DNA from: Paraliobacillus salinarum
GTDB taxonomy: Bacteria; Bacillota; Bacilli; Bacillales; Amphibacillaceae
Assembly: GCF_014083865.1 (NCBI RefSeq)
Contig: NZ_JACEFA010000005.1
Coordinates: 1 to 64,000, forward strand
Direction: 5' to 3'
DNA length: 64,000 nucleotides
Notes under the pieces: generated by a model
What the model was told of the DNA's origin: nothing
Databases searched by the model: none
The model's input: only the letters and a program-made list of their open reading frames with translations
Shown: piece after piece, positions 36,154 to 43,059 of the stretch
Numbering within the stretch: position 1 is the first letter of the stretch
How the letters are laid out: every line of letters starts with the position of its first letter
Position numbers and translations under genes: made by a program

Positions 36154-36208
36154 GGCTATGCAGACACGGAGCAGTCTTTTTAAAACTGCGCATAGTCTAT
36201 TTTTTTTT
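36154..36208 (+). terminator. Long hairpin terminator after the replication genes
   Basis: GGCTATGC (36154-36161) pairs with GCATAGTC (36190-36197) with one G-T pair; an inner CAGT/ACTG stem is nested in it. A run of ten T (36199-36208) follows. It ends the replication operon; the stable arm could also mark a small RNA end. Confidence 0.7.
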
Positions 36209-36251
36209 GTGTTTTAACTAAACAATTATTTGATTAAAGGGAGGGAGAAGT

Positions 36252-36455
36252 GTGGATAAAAAGACTTTTAAGTTAATTAGGCAAGTAGCTGGTCTTAATC
36301 AGCATGAGTTTGCTAAAAAAATAGGCGTTAGCCGATCAACAGTTGCTTACGTTGAGGCTGGCTACATAGGTATTTCAAAAGAAGTCGAACAAAAAGTGAA
36401 AAATAGATTTTCAGATATCGAGAAAATAAGAAAACTAACAATTGGAGCTGAATAG
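36252..36455 (+). CDS. Xre-family DNA-binding protein
   Basis: A 67-residue helix-turn-helix protein: LIRQVAGLNQHEFAKKIGVSRSTVAYVEAG. It starts with GTG after GGGAGGGAG. It is the second Xre protein of the element and heads the late gene block (36252-40951), so it may control it. The next gene begins 3 bases after its stop. It is shorter than typical CI repressors and has no other domain. Confidence 0.78.
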   Translation: MDKKTFKLIRQVAGLNQHEFAKKIGVSRSTVAYVEAGYIGISKEVEQKVKNRFSDIEKIRKLTIGAE

Positions 36456-36458
36456 CAG

Positions 36459-36668
36459 TTGGCTTACTACGATAGAGAAGAGCAAGAAACAATCTATAAT
36501 TACGATGTGTACGAAGGTAGATGGCGAGTTTACTCAACTTATCCGTCGCACATTAAAGCAATACTTAAAAAGTGTGATGTTATCCGGACAACGACGGACG
36601 AGGAAGGCAAAACGATAGCCGTCGATGGCTATGCAAAAACCAATCAGATAAGGCTTTATCAACAATAA
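36459..36668 (+). CDS. Small hypothetical protein, co-transcribed with the Xre gene
   Basis: A 69-residue protein starting with TTG 3 bases after the Xre gene; the ribosome binding site (GGAGC) lies in the end of that gene. Residues YDREEQETIYNYDVYEGRWRVYSTYPSHI then TTDEEGKTIAVDGYAK suggest a small beta-rich fold. It resembles short proteins next to phage regulators in Bacillus (recollection). Function unknown. Confidence 0.5.
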   Translation: MAYYDREEQETIYNYDVYEGRWRVYSTYPSHIKAILKKCDVIRTTTDEEGKTIAVDGYAKTNQIRLYQQ

Positions 36669-36810
36669 GCTACCCCGCATTTTTTAGATATACCTATGTT
36701 CAAGGACTTATCATACTAGGCACAAAGGTAATACGTAAAAAACACCTATTTACCCTACCTTTTTTAGAGAAATAAATCACTTTAGGTAAAAATAGAAAGG
36801 AGCTAAACAA

Positions 36811-37023
36811 TTGAAATCATGCAGGATTATTATAAGGGTGCAACAGCAAGCCGGAAATTGTTTGCATGCAACATTTAAAATCATCGACACCGAAACCGAC
36901 GAAATCGTACATAACGACCGTCATACTTACGTCAATCAACCGTACCATTTTATTGTGGAACACACCAAGCGCAAAGCCTACGAAATAGCGCGCGATTTAG
37001 GCTATGACGAGGTGGCCAAATGA
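36811..37023 (+). CDS. Small hypothetical protein
   Basis: A 70-residue protein starting with TTG at 36811, preceded by AAAGGAGC at good spacing. The sequence CRIIIRVQQQAGNCLHATFKIID...HNDRHTYVNQPYHFIVEHTKRKAYEIARDLGY suggests a beta-beta-alpha arrangement. It overlaps the following gene by 4 bases. Function unknown. Confidence 0.5.
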   Translation: MKSCRIIIRVQQQAGNCLHATFKIIDTETDEIVHNDRHTYVNQPYHFIVEHTKRKAYEIARDLGYDEVAK

Positions 37024-37736
37024 CAATGGCGTGCGTAAGCGCAGTGAATACGTACATAAGTAATACCTTTAGCAAGCGCGACTTAATTAAAACGGATAGA
37101 GCCGGTAACGTAACGCCGTTCTTTAATGGAAGCACCCTAACTTTATCGTTTGAAAACGGCAAATATACGGTCACGATCGATAAAACGGGTGAAGTTATCG
37201 ACAGAGGCAAGACGACAAATTGTATACGGTCGGTTTATAGCGCTAGATTTAAGCCGGATTACGTAATTGATGAGGGGAAGGAGTACAGTTACGCAGATTT
37301 TACGGAGATTTATGACAGCCTGGAAGATCAACGCCAACAAAAAGTTAAGTATAAGGCGTATTTTATCCAAAATGAAGGCGAAACGGGCGTCGGAATCGTT
37401 AAGTATTCGGAAGATAAGACGTATGCAATTGCTAGCATTTACGATAATGAGGCGGAAACTAACCGACAAGCATTCGGAATTTTAGAGCGCTATTTACACG
37501 AAACTTTGGACTTAGAAGAGTTTGGGTTTGCTAGAATCGGAAATCTAAATGTTAAAAAGTCATTTTTTGAGAACTTTATCGGCGCCGTTTACTTTCAGAA
37601 GGAAAGCAACGGGAACAAATTTAACGAGGTGGAGCAACTAGCAGCAGATGCAATTAAGCGTAAGTCAACCATACTAGAAAACTTTGGCGACGAAGGCTTG
37701 CCAAGCAATAAAATTAAAAAGGAGAGAGCAGAATGA
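37020..37736 (+). CDS. Hypothetical protein
   Basis: A 238-residue soluble protein of unknown function. No signal peptide or membrane helix. The first 100 residues look beta-rich (LTLSFENGKYTVTIDKTGEVIDRGK, then YVIDEGKEYSYADFTEIYDSL), the rest alternates strands and helices (GETGVGIVKYSEDKTYAIASIYDNEAETNRQAFGILERYL). It overlaps both neighbours by 4 bases, so it is inside a tightly coupled operon 36811-38874. Not recognised as a capsid, terminase or nuclease protein. Confidence 0.5.
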   Translation: MTMACVSAVNTYISNTFSKRDLIKTDRAGNVTPFFNGSTLTLSFENGKYTVTIDKTGEVIDRGKTTNCIRSVYSARFKPDYVIDEGKEYSYADFTEIYDSLEDQRQQKVKYKAYFIQNEGETGVGIVKYSEDKTYAIASIYDNEAETNRQAFGILERYLHETLDLEEFGFARIGNLNVKKSFFENFIGAVYFQKESNGNKFNEVEQLAADAIKRKSTILENFGDEGLPSNKIKKERAE

Positions 37737-37909
37737 CAAAAGCAGAGCAACTCGCACAAATATTAGAAGAGGTAAATTTTGAAGAAAAACAAAATTACGC
37801 TGGTAAATTAGAGCTTTTATTAGTAAAAGAAGGTTTTAAAGAAGATGAGATTGACTTCTTAAAAAAAGTAGCGATGAATGACATGGAACTATTAAAGGAG
37901 GAAAAATAA
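37733..37909 (+). CDS. 58-residue acidic helical protein
   Basis: ATG at 37733 overlaps the stop of the preceding gene (ATGA) and AAAAGGAGAG lies just before it. The product is an acidic helical protein: TKAEQLAQILEEVNFEEKQNYAG then LELLLVKEGFKEDEIDFLKKVA. The next gene starts one base after its stop, with AAAGGAGG inside its own end. Unknown function; its A+T content is higher than that of the gene before it. Confidence 0.5.
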   Translation: MTKAEQLAQILEEVNFEEKQNYAGKLELLLVKEGFKEDEIDFLKKVAMNDMELLKEEK

Positions 37910-37910
37910 A

Positions 37911-38534
37911 ATGGAACAATTAAAAAACTTTGTAACTTTAAAAACAATTGACAACAAAATTGAAAAAATAACTAACGATTATAGCAACAACAAGAGGAAT
38001 TTAAAAACAACAGACAGATATTTGGACAACGAGAGCGAGAGAACTTATCTACTGCAGCAATTAGAAGAAAAATTTAACAAAGAATACGACGAAATTGTGG
38101 ATGAATTCAACCTGGAATTTAAGGTAATTGAGCAGGAAATCGCAAAAAACGCTTTTTCTCAAAAAATAGAGGATGATGGGTTTGCTAAAAATGTATTAGC
38201 GCAGATAAAAGCAACTGATAACATCGTAGATACCCTCTACTTACTATCATTAAAAACAATGAACTTATCCGAAACAGAAGAAGCTTCTCTTGCTTCGGAA
38301 TTGGATTTAATCGAAGAAGCTAGTCTTAAAAAAGCAATCGAAAAACACCGAGAAGCTGAAGCTAAAAGCATACTTAAAGATATAAAGTATCATTTATCAA
38401 AGTATGGATTATCTGATCGTAAAAAGTTAGCAGAATTACAAGGGATTAAGAGAAATTACAATCCTAATCGACGAAGAAATATACTTGAAGCGATTGCGCA
38501 ATCAAAACAAACAACTAGATCAAGGGAGATTTAA
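37911..38534 (+). CDS. Hypothetical coiled-coil protein (phage scaffold-like in character)
   Basis: A 207-residue highly charged helical protein: long coiled-coil stretches (about residues 10-90; ESERTYLLQQLEEKFNKEYDEIVDEFNLEFKVIEQEI) and a basic C-terminal tail (KRNYNPNRRRNILEAIAQSKQTTRSR). AAAGGAGG precedes the ATG. Acidic coiled coil with a basic tail is seen in phage scaffolding proteins but also in many unrelated proteins, so no function is claimed. Confidence 0.5.
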   Translation: MEQLKNFVTLKTIDNKIEKITNDYSNNKRNLKTTDRYLDNESERTYLLQQLEEKFNKEYDEIVDEFNLEFKVIEQEIAKNAFSQKIEDDGFAKNVLAQIKATDNIVDTLYLLSLKTMNLSETEEASLASELDLIEEASLKKAIEKHREAEAKSILKDIKYHLSKYGLSDRKKLAELQGIKRNYNPNRRRNILEAIAQSKQTTRSREI

Positions 38535-38538
38535 CTAG

Positions 38539-38874
38539 ATGAATGTAGAAAAACATGAATTGTATAGAGATCATTATTTAACAAGTAAATTGATTGAGAT
38601 TAAAGTAAAAGACGATGAGTTAGACGCAGCCAAAGAGTTTATACATGACCGTCTAAATGAAAACGACGATAATTTAGACGACGTTTTAGACGAGTTAAAA
38701 ATAAATATGCGCCTAGCAGAGCGATCAAAATACGTCGATCCCTCGCCCGGAAACTACACAAAGCAACGCCCTAAAAGAACGGATGTTAGCGAAAGGGCAA
38801 AGGCGTCATTAGAGCGATTGAGAAAAGCAGGACGACTTAATACTAAAGGACCGAGTATAAAAGAAAAGAGGTAA
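38539..38874 (+). CDS. Hypothetical protein with basic C-terminus
   Basis: A 111-residue protein: an acidic helical first half (DDELDAAKEFIHDRLNENDDNLDDVLDELK) and a basic second half (KQRPKRTDVSERAKASLERLRKAGRLNTKGP). It starts 4 bases after the coiled-coil gene and ends 4 bases before the tail-type gene. Function unknown. The basic tail might bind nucleic acid; this is only a guess from charge. Confidence 0.5.
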   Translation: MNVEKHELYRDHYLTSKLIEIKVKDDELDAAKEFIHDRLNENDDNLDDVLDELKINMRLAERSKYVDPSPGNYTKQRPKRTDVSERAKASLERLRKAGRLNTKGPSIKEKR

Positions 38875-38878
38875 TTAA

Positions 38879-40738
38879 TTGATTACAGTTATACAAAAGA
38901 ACAGAGAACCAATAGGCGCACTCGAAAACGCCTACGCAATATCCTACGAGAAGCCGTGGAACGAAATTCCGCTGGCTTCTTTTTCTTTGCCGTTAGATGA
39001 CCCGAAGAATGCGCTATGCACGCCGTTAAATTACGTTGAAATCGTCGATGACAATTACGCAGGCGGGCGGTACATCGGACTATTCCGCATTATGCCGTCC
39101 TTAACCGTAAAGGATTCGACGGACAACGTAATTACCTACGAATGCCAGCACGTATTGTCAACGTTACTCGACGACGTGCTGTTCGGCTACCGGCAATTCT
39201 CGAATTGGACGACGAGAAACGTGCTTGAGGCGCTATTAAACGAACAAACGACGAAGCATTGGGCGCTAGGCGCTTGCGCGTTCACACGGTATTTCCACTA
39301 CGGATTCCAAGACGAAAACGGAATTATCGGACCTATCTTCTCGACAGCCGAGCCGTTAGACGAACCGTACGAATGGACGTATGACACGCAGGCTTATCCG
39401 TGGACGCTCGGCTTAGAACGTCCTTCCAACGAGGTAAAAGGCGAGATTCGCTACGGAAAGAATATGCGGGCGATTGACCGTGAAATCGACCCGTCCAACG
39501 TAACCAACCGGATTTATCCGAAAGGGGCCGGGGAGGGCGTCAATCAGCTTACGATAAAGGATGTAAACGGGGGCGTTCCTTACCTCGAAAATGCCGAATC
39601 TATCGCAGAATACGGCTTACGTTCGTACATATGGGTCGACAATCGCTTCGAGGTAGATACGTCGTTAAAGGCGTATGCAAAGTCGCTACTGGACGAATGG
39701 TCAACGCCTAAAGTGACGTATCGCATAAGCGCTGCGGACTTATCGAGCCTGCCCGGATTCGAGCACGAAATTATCGAGGTTGGCGACTTAATCCGCATCA
39801 TCGACCCGGACTTCGGCGAAATTGAAGCGCGCGTCGTCAAGGAATCAAAGTCGGACTTGAACGGGGAGCCTTACGCGATAACCTACGAGATTGCGAACCG
39901 CCTCGACGACATTACGACGAATCAAGCGAACCTTGAGCGGAAGCAGCAAGTTAACGAGGTGTATTCGCAAGGCTCAACGAACATCATGCCGTTTGATTAC
40001 CAGGACAACGCGGACGAGAACAATCCGGCTGTTATCCGATTCTTTATTCCGGAGGACGTCCTCAATATAAATACGCTAGACTTAACGTTTGAAACCGAAC
40101 AGGCTCGGACATATTCGAAAGCTACGGGTGGTGGTGGTGCAGTCGTCAAGTCAACGGGAAGTGGCGGAGGTACGAATAAAACTACCGGCGGAGGTGGCGG
40201 GACTGCGACTACTTCCGGAGCTGGCGGGAATCACCGGCACATGATTGCCTCATATAGCAGTGATCCATCAAGTACATTAGATAAAAAGCGCTATTACACT
40301 AGGTCACAGGGAGACGGTGGCTTTAACATAGCGTTGGATATTGAGTCCTCCAACACAGGAGACCTTTACACGCAAGGCGCTAGCGGCAATCATACGCACA
40401 CAATCACATTAAATAACCACACACACCAATTTACCACAGACCCACATGCACACGAGATTACAATACCCGATCATACACACGGCATCAAACACGGAATATT
40501 TAAGCTAGGGAGCACGCCTTCGCAAGTATCAATCGAAGTCGACGGAAATCCCGTTCCTCATAACGGAAATAGAGCGACGAATCTCGATCTAATTCCGTAC
40601 CTAGCTAAAAATTCAAACGGAAAAGTACGTAGGGGCGCTTGGCACGAAGTATCGATTAAACCTAACGGATTAGGGAGAATTAACGCAAACGTAATAACGC
40701 GACTATTTATACAAAGTCATATTGGCGGAAACTATTAA
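38879..40738 (+). CDS. Phage tail-tip/minor structural protein (prophage endopeptidase tail type) with His-rich C-terminus
   Basis: A 619-residue phage structural protein starting with TTG after AAGAGGT. Residues 1-380 are the baseplate-hub/tail-endopeptidase-like region (AYAISYEKPWNEIPLASFSLPLDD, IIEVGDLIRIIDPDFGEIEARVVK). Residues 414-453 form about four 10-residue Gly-rich repeats (KxTGxGGGxx). Then comes a His-rich stretch with NHRH, NHTHT, NHTHQ, DPHAH and DHTHG motifs like those that bind metal in tail fibre tips, and a C-terminal beta domain. It is the only tail gene present. The first 1.2 kb is markedly GC-rich (33 of 60 bases at 39241-39300) relative to its neighbours. Confidence 0.8.
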   Translation: MITVIQKNREPIGALENAYAISYEKPWNEIPLASFSLPLDDPKNALCTPLNYVEIVDDNYAGGRYIGLFRIMPSLTVKDSTDNVITYECQHVLSTLLDDVLFGYRQFSNWTTRNVLEALLNEQTTKHWALGACAFTRYFHYGFQDENGIIGPIFSTAEPLDEPYEWTYDTQAYPWTLGLERPSNEVKGEIRYGKNMRAIDREIDPSNVTNRIYPKGAGEGVNQLTIKDVNGGVPYLENAESIAEYGLRSYIWVDNRFEVDTSLKAYAKSLLDEWSTPKVTYRISAADLSSLPGFEHEIIEVGDLIRIIDPDFGEIEARVVKESKSDLNGEPYAITYEIANRLDDITTNQANLERKQQVNEVYSQGSTNIMPFDYQDNADENNPAVIRFFIPEDVLNINTLDLTFETEQARTYSKATGGGGAVVKSTGSGGGTNKTTGGGGGTATTSGAGGNHRHMIASYSSDPSSTLDKKRYYTRSQGDGGFNIALDIESSNTGDLYTQGASGNHTHTITLNNHTHQFTTDPHAHEITIPDHTHGIKHGIFKLGSTPSQVSIEVDGNPVPHNGNRATNLDLIPYLAKNSNGKVRRGAWHEVSIKPNGLGRINANVITRLFIQSHIGGNY

Positions 40739-40756
40739 AATATTCGGAGTGATTAG

Positions 40757-40951
40757 ATGAAGTTAATTATCGAACGACACAGTTCTTCGGAAGCCAAAAC
40801 GGTGGAAGTTACGGAGTACGACGCAAAGTTACTCAACGAGCAAATAAACGACGAGACAATAAACACCGTCGTTATCGGAGATAAAATTATATCACGCATA
40901 GACGTGAAACTGGTCGAGCCAGTCGAGGAACCGGCGGAACCGACAACGTAA
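40757..40951 (+). CDS. Small hypothetical protein after the tail gene
   Basis: A 64-residue protein: LIIERHSSSEAKTVEVTEYDAKLLNEQIND, then TVVIGDKIISRIDVKLVEP and a Pro/Glu-rich end. CGGAGTG precedes the ATG. Short proteins with this beta-type pattern often follow the minor structural gene in Bacillus phages (recollection); function unknown. It is the last gene of the element before the terminator. Confidence 0.55.
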   Translation: MKLIIERHSSSEAKTVEVTEYDAKLLNEQINDETINTVVIGDKIISRIDVKLVEPVEEPAEPTT

Positions 40952-41066
40952 ATAAAAAACGGGACGCGTGCACGCCTAAAACCAACGAAGCAACGAATAA
41001 ACGGGGCGAATTAACGCCTCTGGCCGAAAAAATCCCACGGAAAAATATATAAATTGTAACGTAGAT

Positions 41067-41097
41067 GGGCGCCTTAACTGGCGCCCGCTCTTTTTTT
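41067..41097 (+). terminator. Strong terminator at the end of the element's late operon
   Basis: GGGCGCC (41067-41073), six-base loop, GGCGCCC (41080-41086), then a T run (41091-41097). Confidence 0.9.
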
Positions 41098-41555
41098 ACC
41101 CTTTTTTCGGCGAGGTATTACGTTGGTATATACGAAGCACCCGCAATCACCGTTTTGTATATACGAATGTACTACGAAGGTATAACGATGTACTACGAAT
41201 GTAATACCAAAAAGATGGGAGTTATGCCCGGACTATTGCCACGATCATCGTCCATTTAACTATTCCTTTTGCGCTTCCTACCTGGAATAGTACGTTGGAA
41301 TAGTAAGAATGTCGTTATATCAACGTTTATAGCCGTTTTTAACTATTCCCGTTTTCCGGGACTTATATATAAAAGTTACGGGGAGTTATCGTTTTATTTT
41401 TCGGTAATGTTGAGCACCTGTACGATTTTATATGTAATCGTTGACTATCTCCGAAAGTTACGGTAAACTTTAAGAAAAGTACGGTTGTTCGACTCAATGA
41501 CCGGTTCAACTTACGTATAGGATAACGTGGTATACCAACGTATAAACGTAGCAAA
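41098..41555. other. Repeat-rich non-coding right end of the element (possible recombinase arm sites)
   Basis: No convincing gene. Repeats seen: GGTATTAC (41114-41121) with GTAATACC (41201-41208); TGTACTACGAA twice, 21 bases apart (41168-41178, 41189-41199); GGAATAGTA twice, 13 bases apart (41284-41292, 41297-41305), flanked by CTATTCC on both sides (41260-41266, 41343-41349); ACGTTGG at 41120-41126 and 41292-41298 and inverted at 41535-41541; perfect palindrome TGGTATACCA (41528-41537). The spacing and the nearness to attR suggest protein-binding sites for integration or excision. Confidence 0.5.
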
Positions 41556-41584
41556 CGGGAGTTCGAATCTCTCCTGGGACGCTA
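41556..41584 (+). repeat. Right attachment site (29-bp direct repeat, attR)
   Basis: Identical to 29171-29199. It is a copy of the 3' end of tRNA-Arg without the rest of the tRNA, and marks the right border of the element. Confidence 0.93.
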
Positions 41585-41591
41585 AAGATAG

Positions 41592-41624
41592 CCTTACAGC
41601 CTTAACAGTTGTGAGGTTTTTTGT
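41592..41624 (+). terminator. Displaced terminator of the tRNA operon
   Basis: CCTTACAG pairs with TTGTGAGG (41592-41616, with G-T pairs), followed by a T run. It lies 8 bases past attR, just where a tRNA terminator would have been before integration; the element now separates it from the two tRNAs. Confidence 0.65.
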
Positions 41625-41860
41625 TTGTTTGAATATAGGTTATTCCAAACAACTCATTTTATAGATTTTGAAGCACATAGAACAAAATTATTTCACTTAA
41701 AATAAAAATAATATGGTCAGAGAATCTCTTCAGCATGAAATATACTTGCTTATCACGGGCGATGAGAAATCAAAAATAATACAACAAGAAAAGCTGTCTT
41801 CGGGGAATTAAATGAGAAAAAGTTTATCATCATTAATAGCAAGAAATGATAAGATTGCAA
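41625..41860. other. Intergenic stretch right of the element
   Basis: AT-rich; no gene, repeat or promoter recognised. Confidence 0.5.
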
Positions 41861-42145
41861 TTAAAAAATTGTAATTATAATGATTTTCCTTTGTTTAATT
41901 AAAGTTACTAAAGAAACATTATTAATTTTAAAAGAATGGAGTAGTTCTTTCGGATTGTCATCAAAATAACTACTAATTCTTTTTTTACCAATCCAAACAG
42001 CTCTACCCTTTTTTTCATTGGATATGAAGTATTGTACTTCATTATAAAAGAATTCAATTTCTCTACCTTGATTAAGATGACGCAAAAATCGATCATAATC
42101 TATATGTGAATTTTTAGTTTTATCATTATTTTGATTATTTATCAT
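41861..42145 (-). CDS. Small protein resembling orphan immunity proteins
   Basis: A 94-residue protein. The core YDRFLRHLNQGREIEFFYNEVQYFISNE...VWIGKKRISSYFDDNPKELLHSFKINN follows the pattern of small Bacillus proteins (xxxGREIEFxYxxxxYxI, then a DPEELLxxxxI helix) found as immunity partners beside polymorphic toxins; this is recollection. It resembles the gene at 42575-42814 in the same cluster. AGGAGG lies 14 bases before the ATG, a long distance. No toxin gene is adjacent. Function unproven. Confidence 0.5.
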   Translation of the reverse strand: MINNQNNDKTKNSHIDYDRFLRHLNQGREIEFFYNEVQYFISNEKKGRAVWIGKKRISSYFDDNPKELLHSFKINNVSLVTLIKQRKIIIITIF

Positions 42146-42220
42146 GTTAACAATATATACCTCCTACTGATCTAACGCGCTAAAAAATTTACTGTACTTT
42201 ACCGACCTCATCATGATTTT

Positions 42221-42451
42221 TTATGAGTCTACTCTTTCGAAAGTAAGTATTTTTTCTTCAGGATTAATAGAAATTTTACAATCCCAAGTTGGCTTAATTT
42301 GAAGTTGATTCTTTTCATCTATCCAAATAAGACCATTAAATTCAAAATTGGATTCCACAAGTGCTAATTTTTTAGCTTTAATATCTACTACTGGACTTAT
42401 ATCTGCTGCTAACTTAACTGTCCAATCAAAAAATTCAATTTCTTTATACAT
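42221..42451 (-). CDS. Small hypothetical protein in the immunity-like cluster
   Basis: A 76-residue acidic, beta-rich protein (EIEFFDWTVKLAADISPVVDIKAKKLALVESNFEFNGLIWIDEKNQLQIK, then CKISINPEEKILTFERVDS). AAAGGAT precedes the ATG. It lies between two proteins that resemble each other and on the same strand, so the three may have been acquired together. Unknown function; a role as inhibitor of a toxin is an inference from neighbourhood only. Confidence 0.45.
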   Translation of the reverse strand: MYKEIEFFDWTVKLAADISPVVDIKAKKLALVESNFEFNGLIWIDEKNQLQIKPTWDCKISINPEEKILTFERVDS

Positions 42452-42574
42452 TAGAATCTATCCTTTCTATCTTTACTAATATTATAGAGCGATCTAGATC
42501 ATAATTCCTTTAAAAACTAATTATTTTATTGGTGGTTAGTGGGCTACCTTAATGCTATTACCAAATCTTATAAT

Positions 42575-42814
42575 TTAATACATCCATTGTATATAAGGGT
42601 ATAATAAGTTAAGGTTCTTATTTTTTAATTTTGCATTATTAAATAAAGAATCGACGTTATTAAATGTTTGCGTGAACGAATCTGTTACTCTTGTCAAATG
42701 ACACAACCCATCAGGTGTATGACTTATCCAATATTCCTCATCATTATAATCAAAATTTATTTCCTCTCCAATTTTTACGAGTTGCTGCAGTTGTGCAAAC
42801 TGTTGATCATTCAT
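42575..42814 (-). CDS. Small protein resembling orphan immunity proteins (paralogue of 41861-42145)
   Basis: A 79-residue protein: FAQLQQLVKIGEEINFDYNDEEYWISHTPDGLCHLTRVTDSFTQTFNNVDSLFNNAKLKNKNL. The arrangement GEEINFDYNDEEYWIS parallels GREIEFFYNEVQYFIS of the gene at 41861-42145, and both end in a helix with an N-rich loop. AGGTGA lies before the ATG. Function unproven; see the finding on this cluster. Confidence 0.5.
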   Translation of the reverse strand: MNDQQFAQLQQLVKIGEEINFDYNDEEYWISHTPDGLCHLTRVTDSFTQTFNNVDSLFNNAKLKNKNLNLLYPYIQWMY

Positions 42815-43059
42815 GAAATCACCTCATAAGACTAAATTAGGTATTTTAAACTCTTTTCCTGTATTTAATTTATTCATTATTTACTAATATAGTCTTATTA
42901 AGATTAATGTATCTGTTTAATTTTGTAAATGATTGTTTTTACAAATATACATAAAAGTGGTACTAAAACTTAGATAGTATAAAAGTTCTAACCTTCAATG
43001 GTAAAACAATCCAATAAATGATAAAATATTAATGAATTTTAAACAGGGGAGAGGTTAGT

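Larger units (their letters stand above)
29171..41584 (+). mobile_element. 12.4 kb integrated element in tRNA-Arg (candidate phage satellite or reduced prophage)
   Basis: Bounded by a 29-bp direct repeat; the unit from one repeat start to the next is 12,385 bases. Content in order: tyrosine recombinase, replication-type HTH protein, a 1 kb non-coding region, divergent Xre regulator, three unknown early genes, a DUF5659-like protein, an archaeo-eukaryotic primase, a zinc-ribbon-like protein, a second Xre regulator, a run of small unknown genes, and one tail-tip-like phage structural protein. Base and codon usage (many CGA, ACG, TAT-CG steps) differ from the flanking chromosome. No capsid, portal, terminase, conjugation or lysis gene is recognised. 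Confidence 0.85.

Noticed and set aside
41065-41554. Frames 41065-41259 (plus), 41269-41466 (plus) and 41363-41554 (minus) at the right end of the element
   Set aside because: They cover the terminator and the repeat motifs, lack ribosome binding sites and have no protein-like pattern.
29171-41584. Integrative conjugative element
   Set aside because: No relaxase, coupling protein or type IV secretion gene was recognised in the interval; the structural gene is of phage type.
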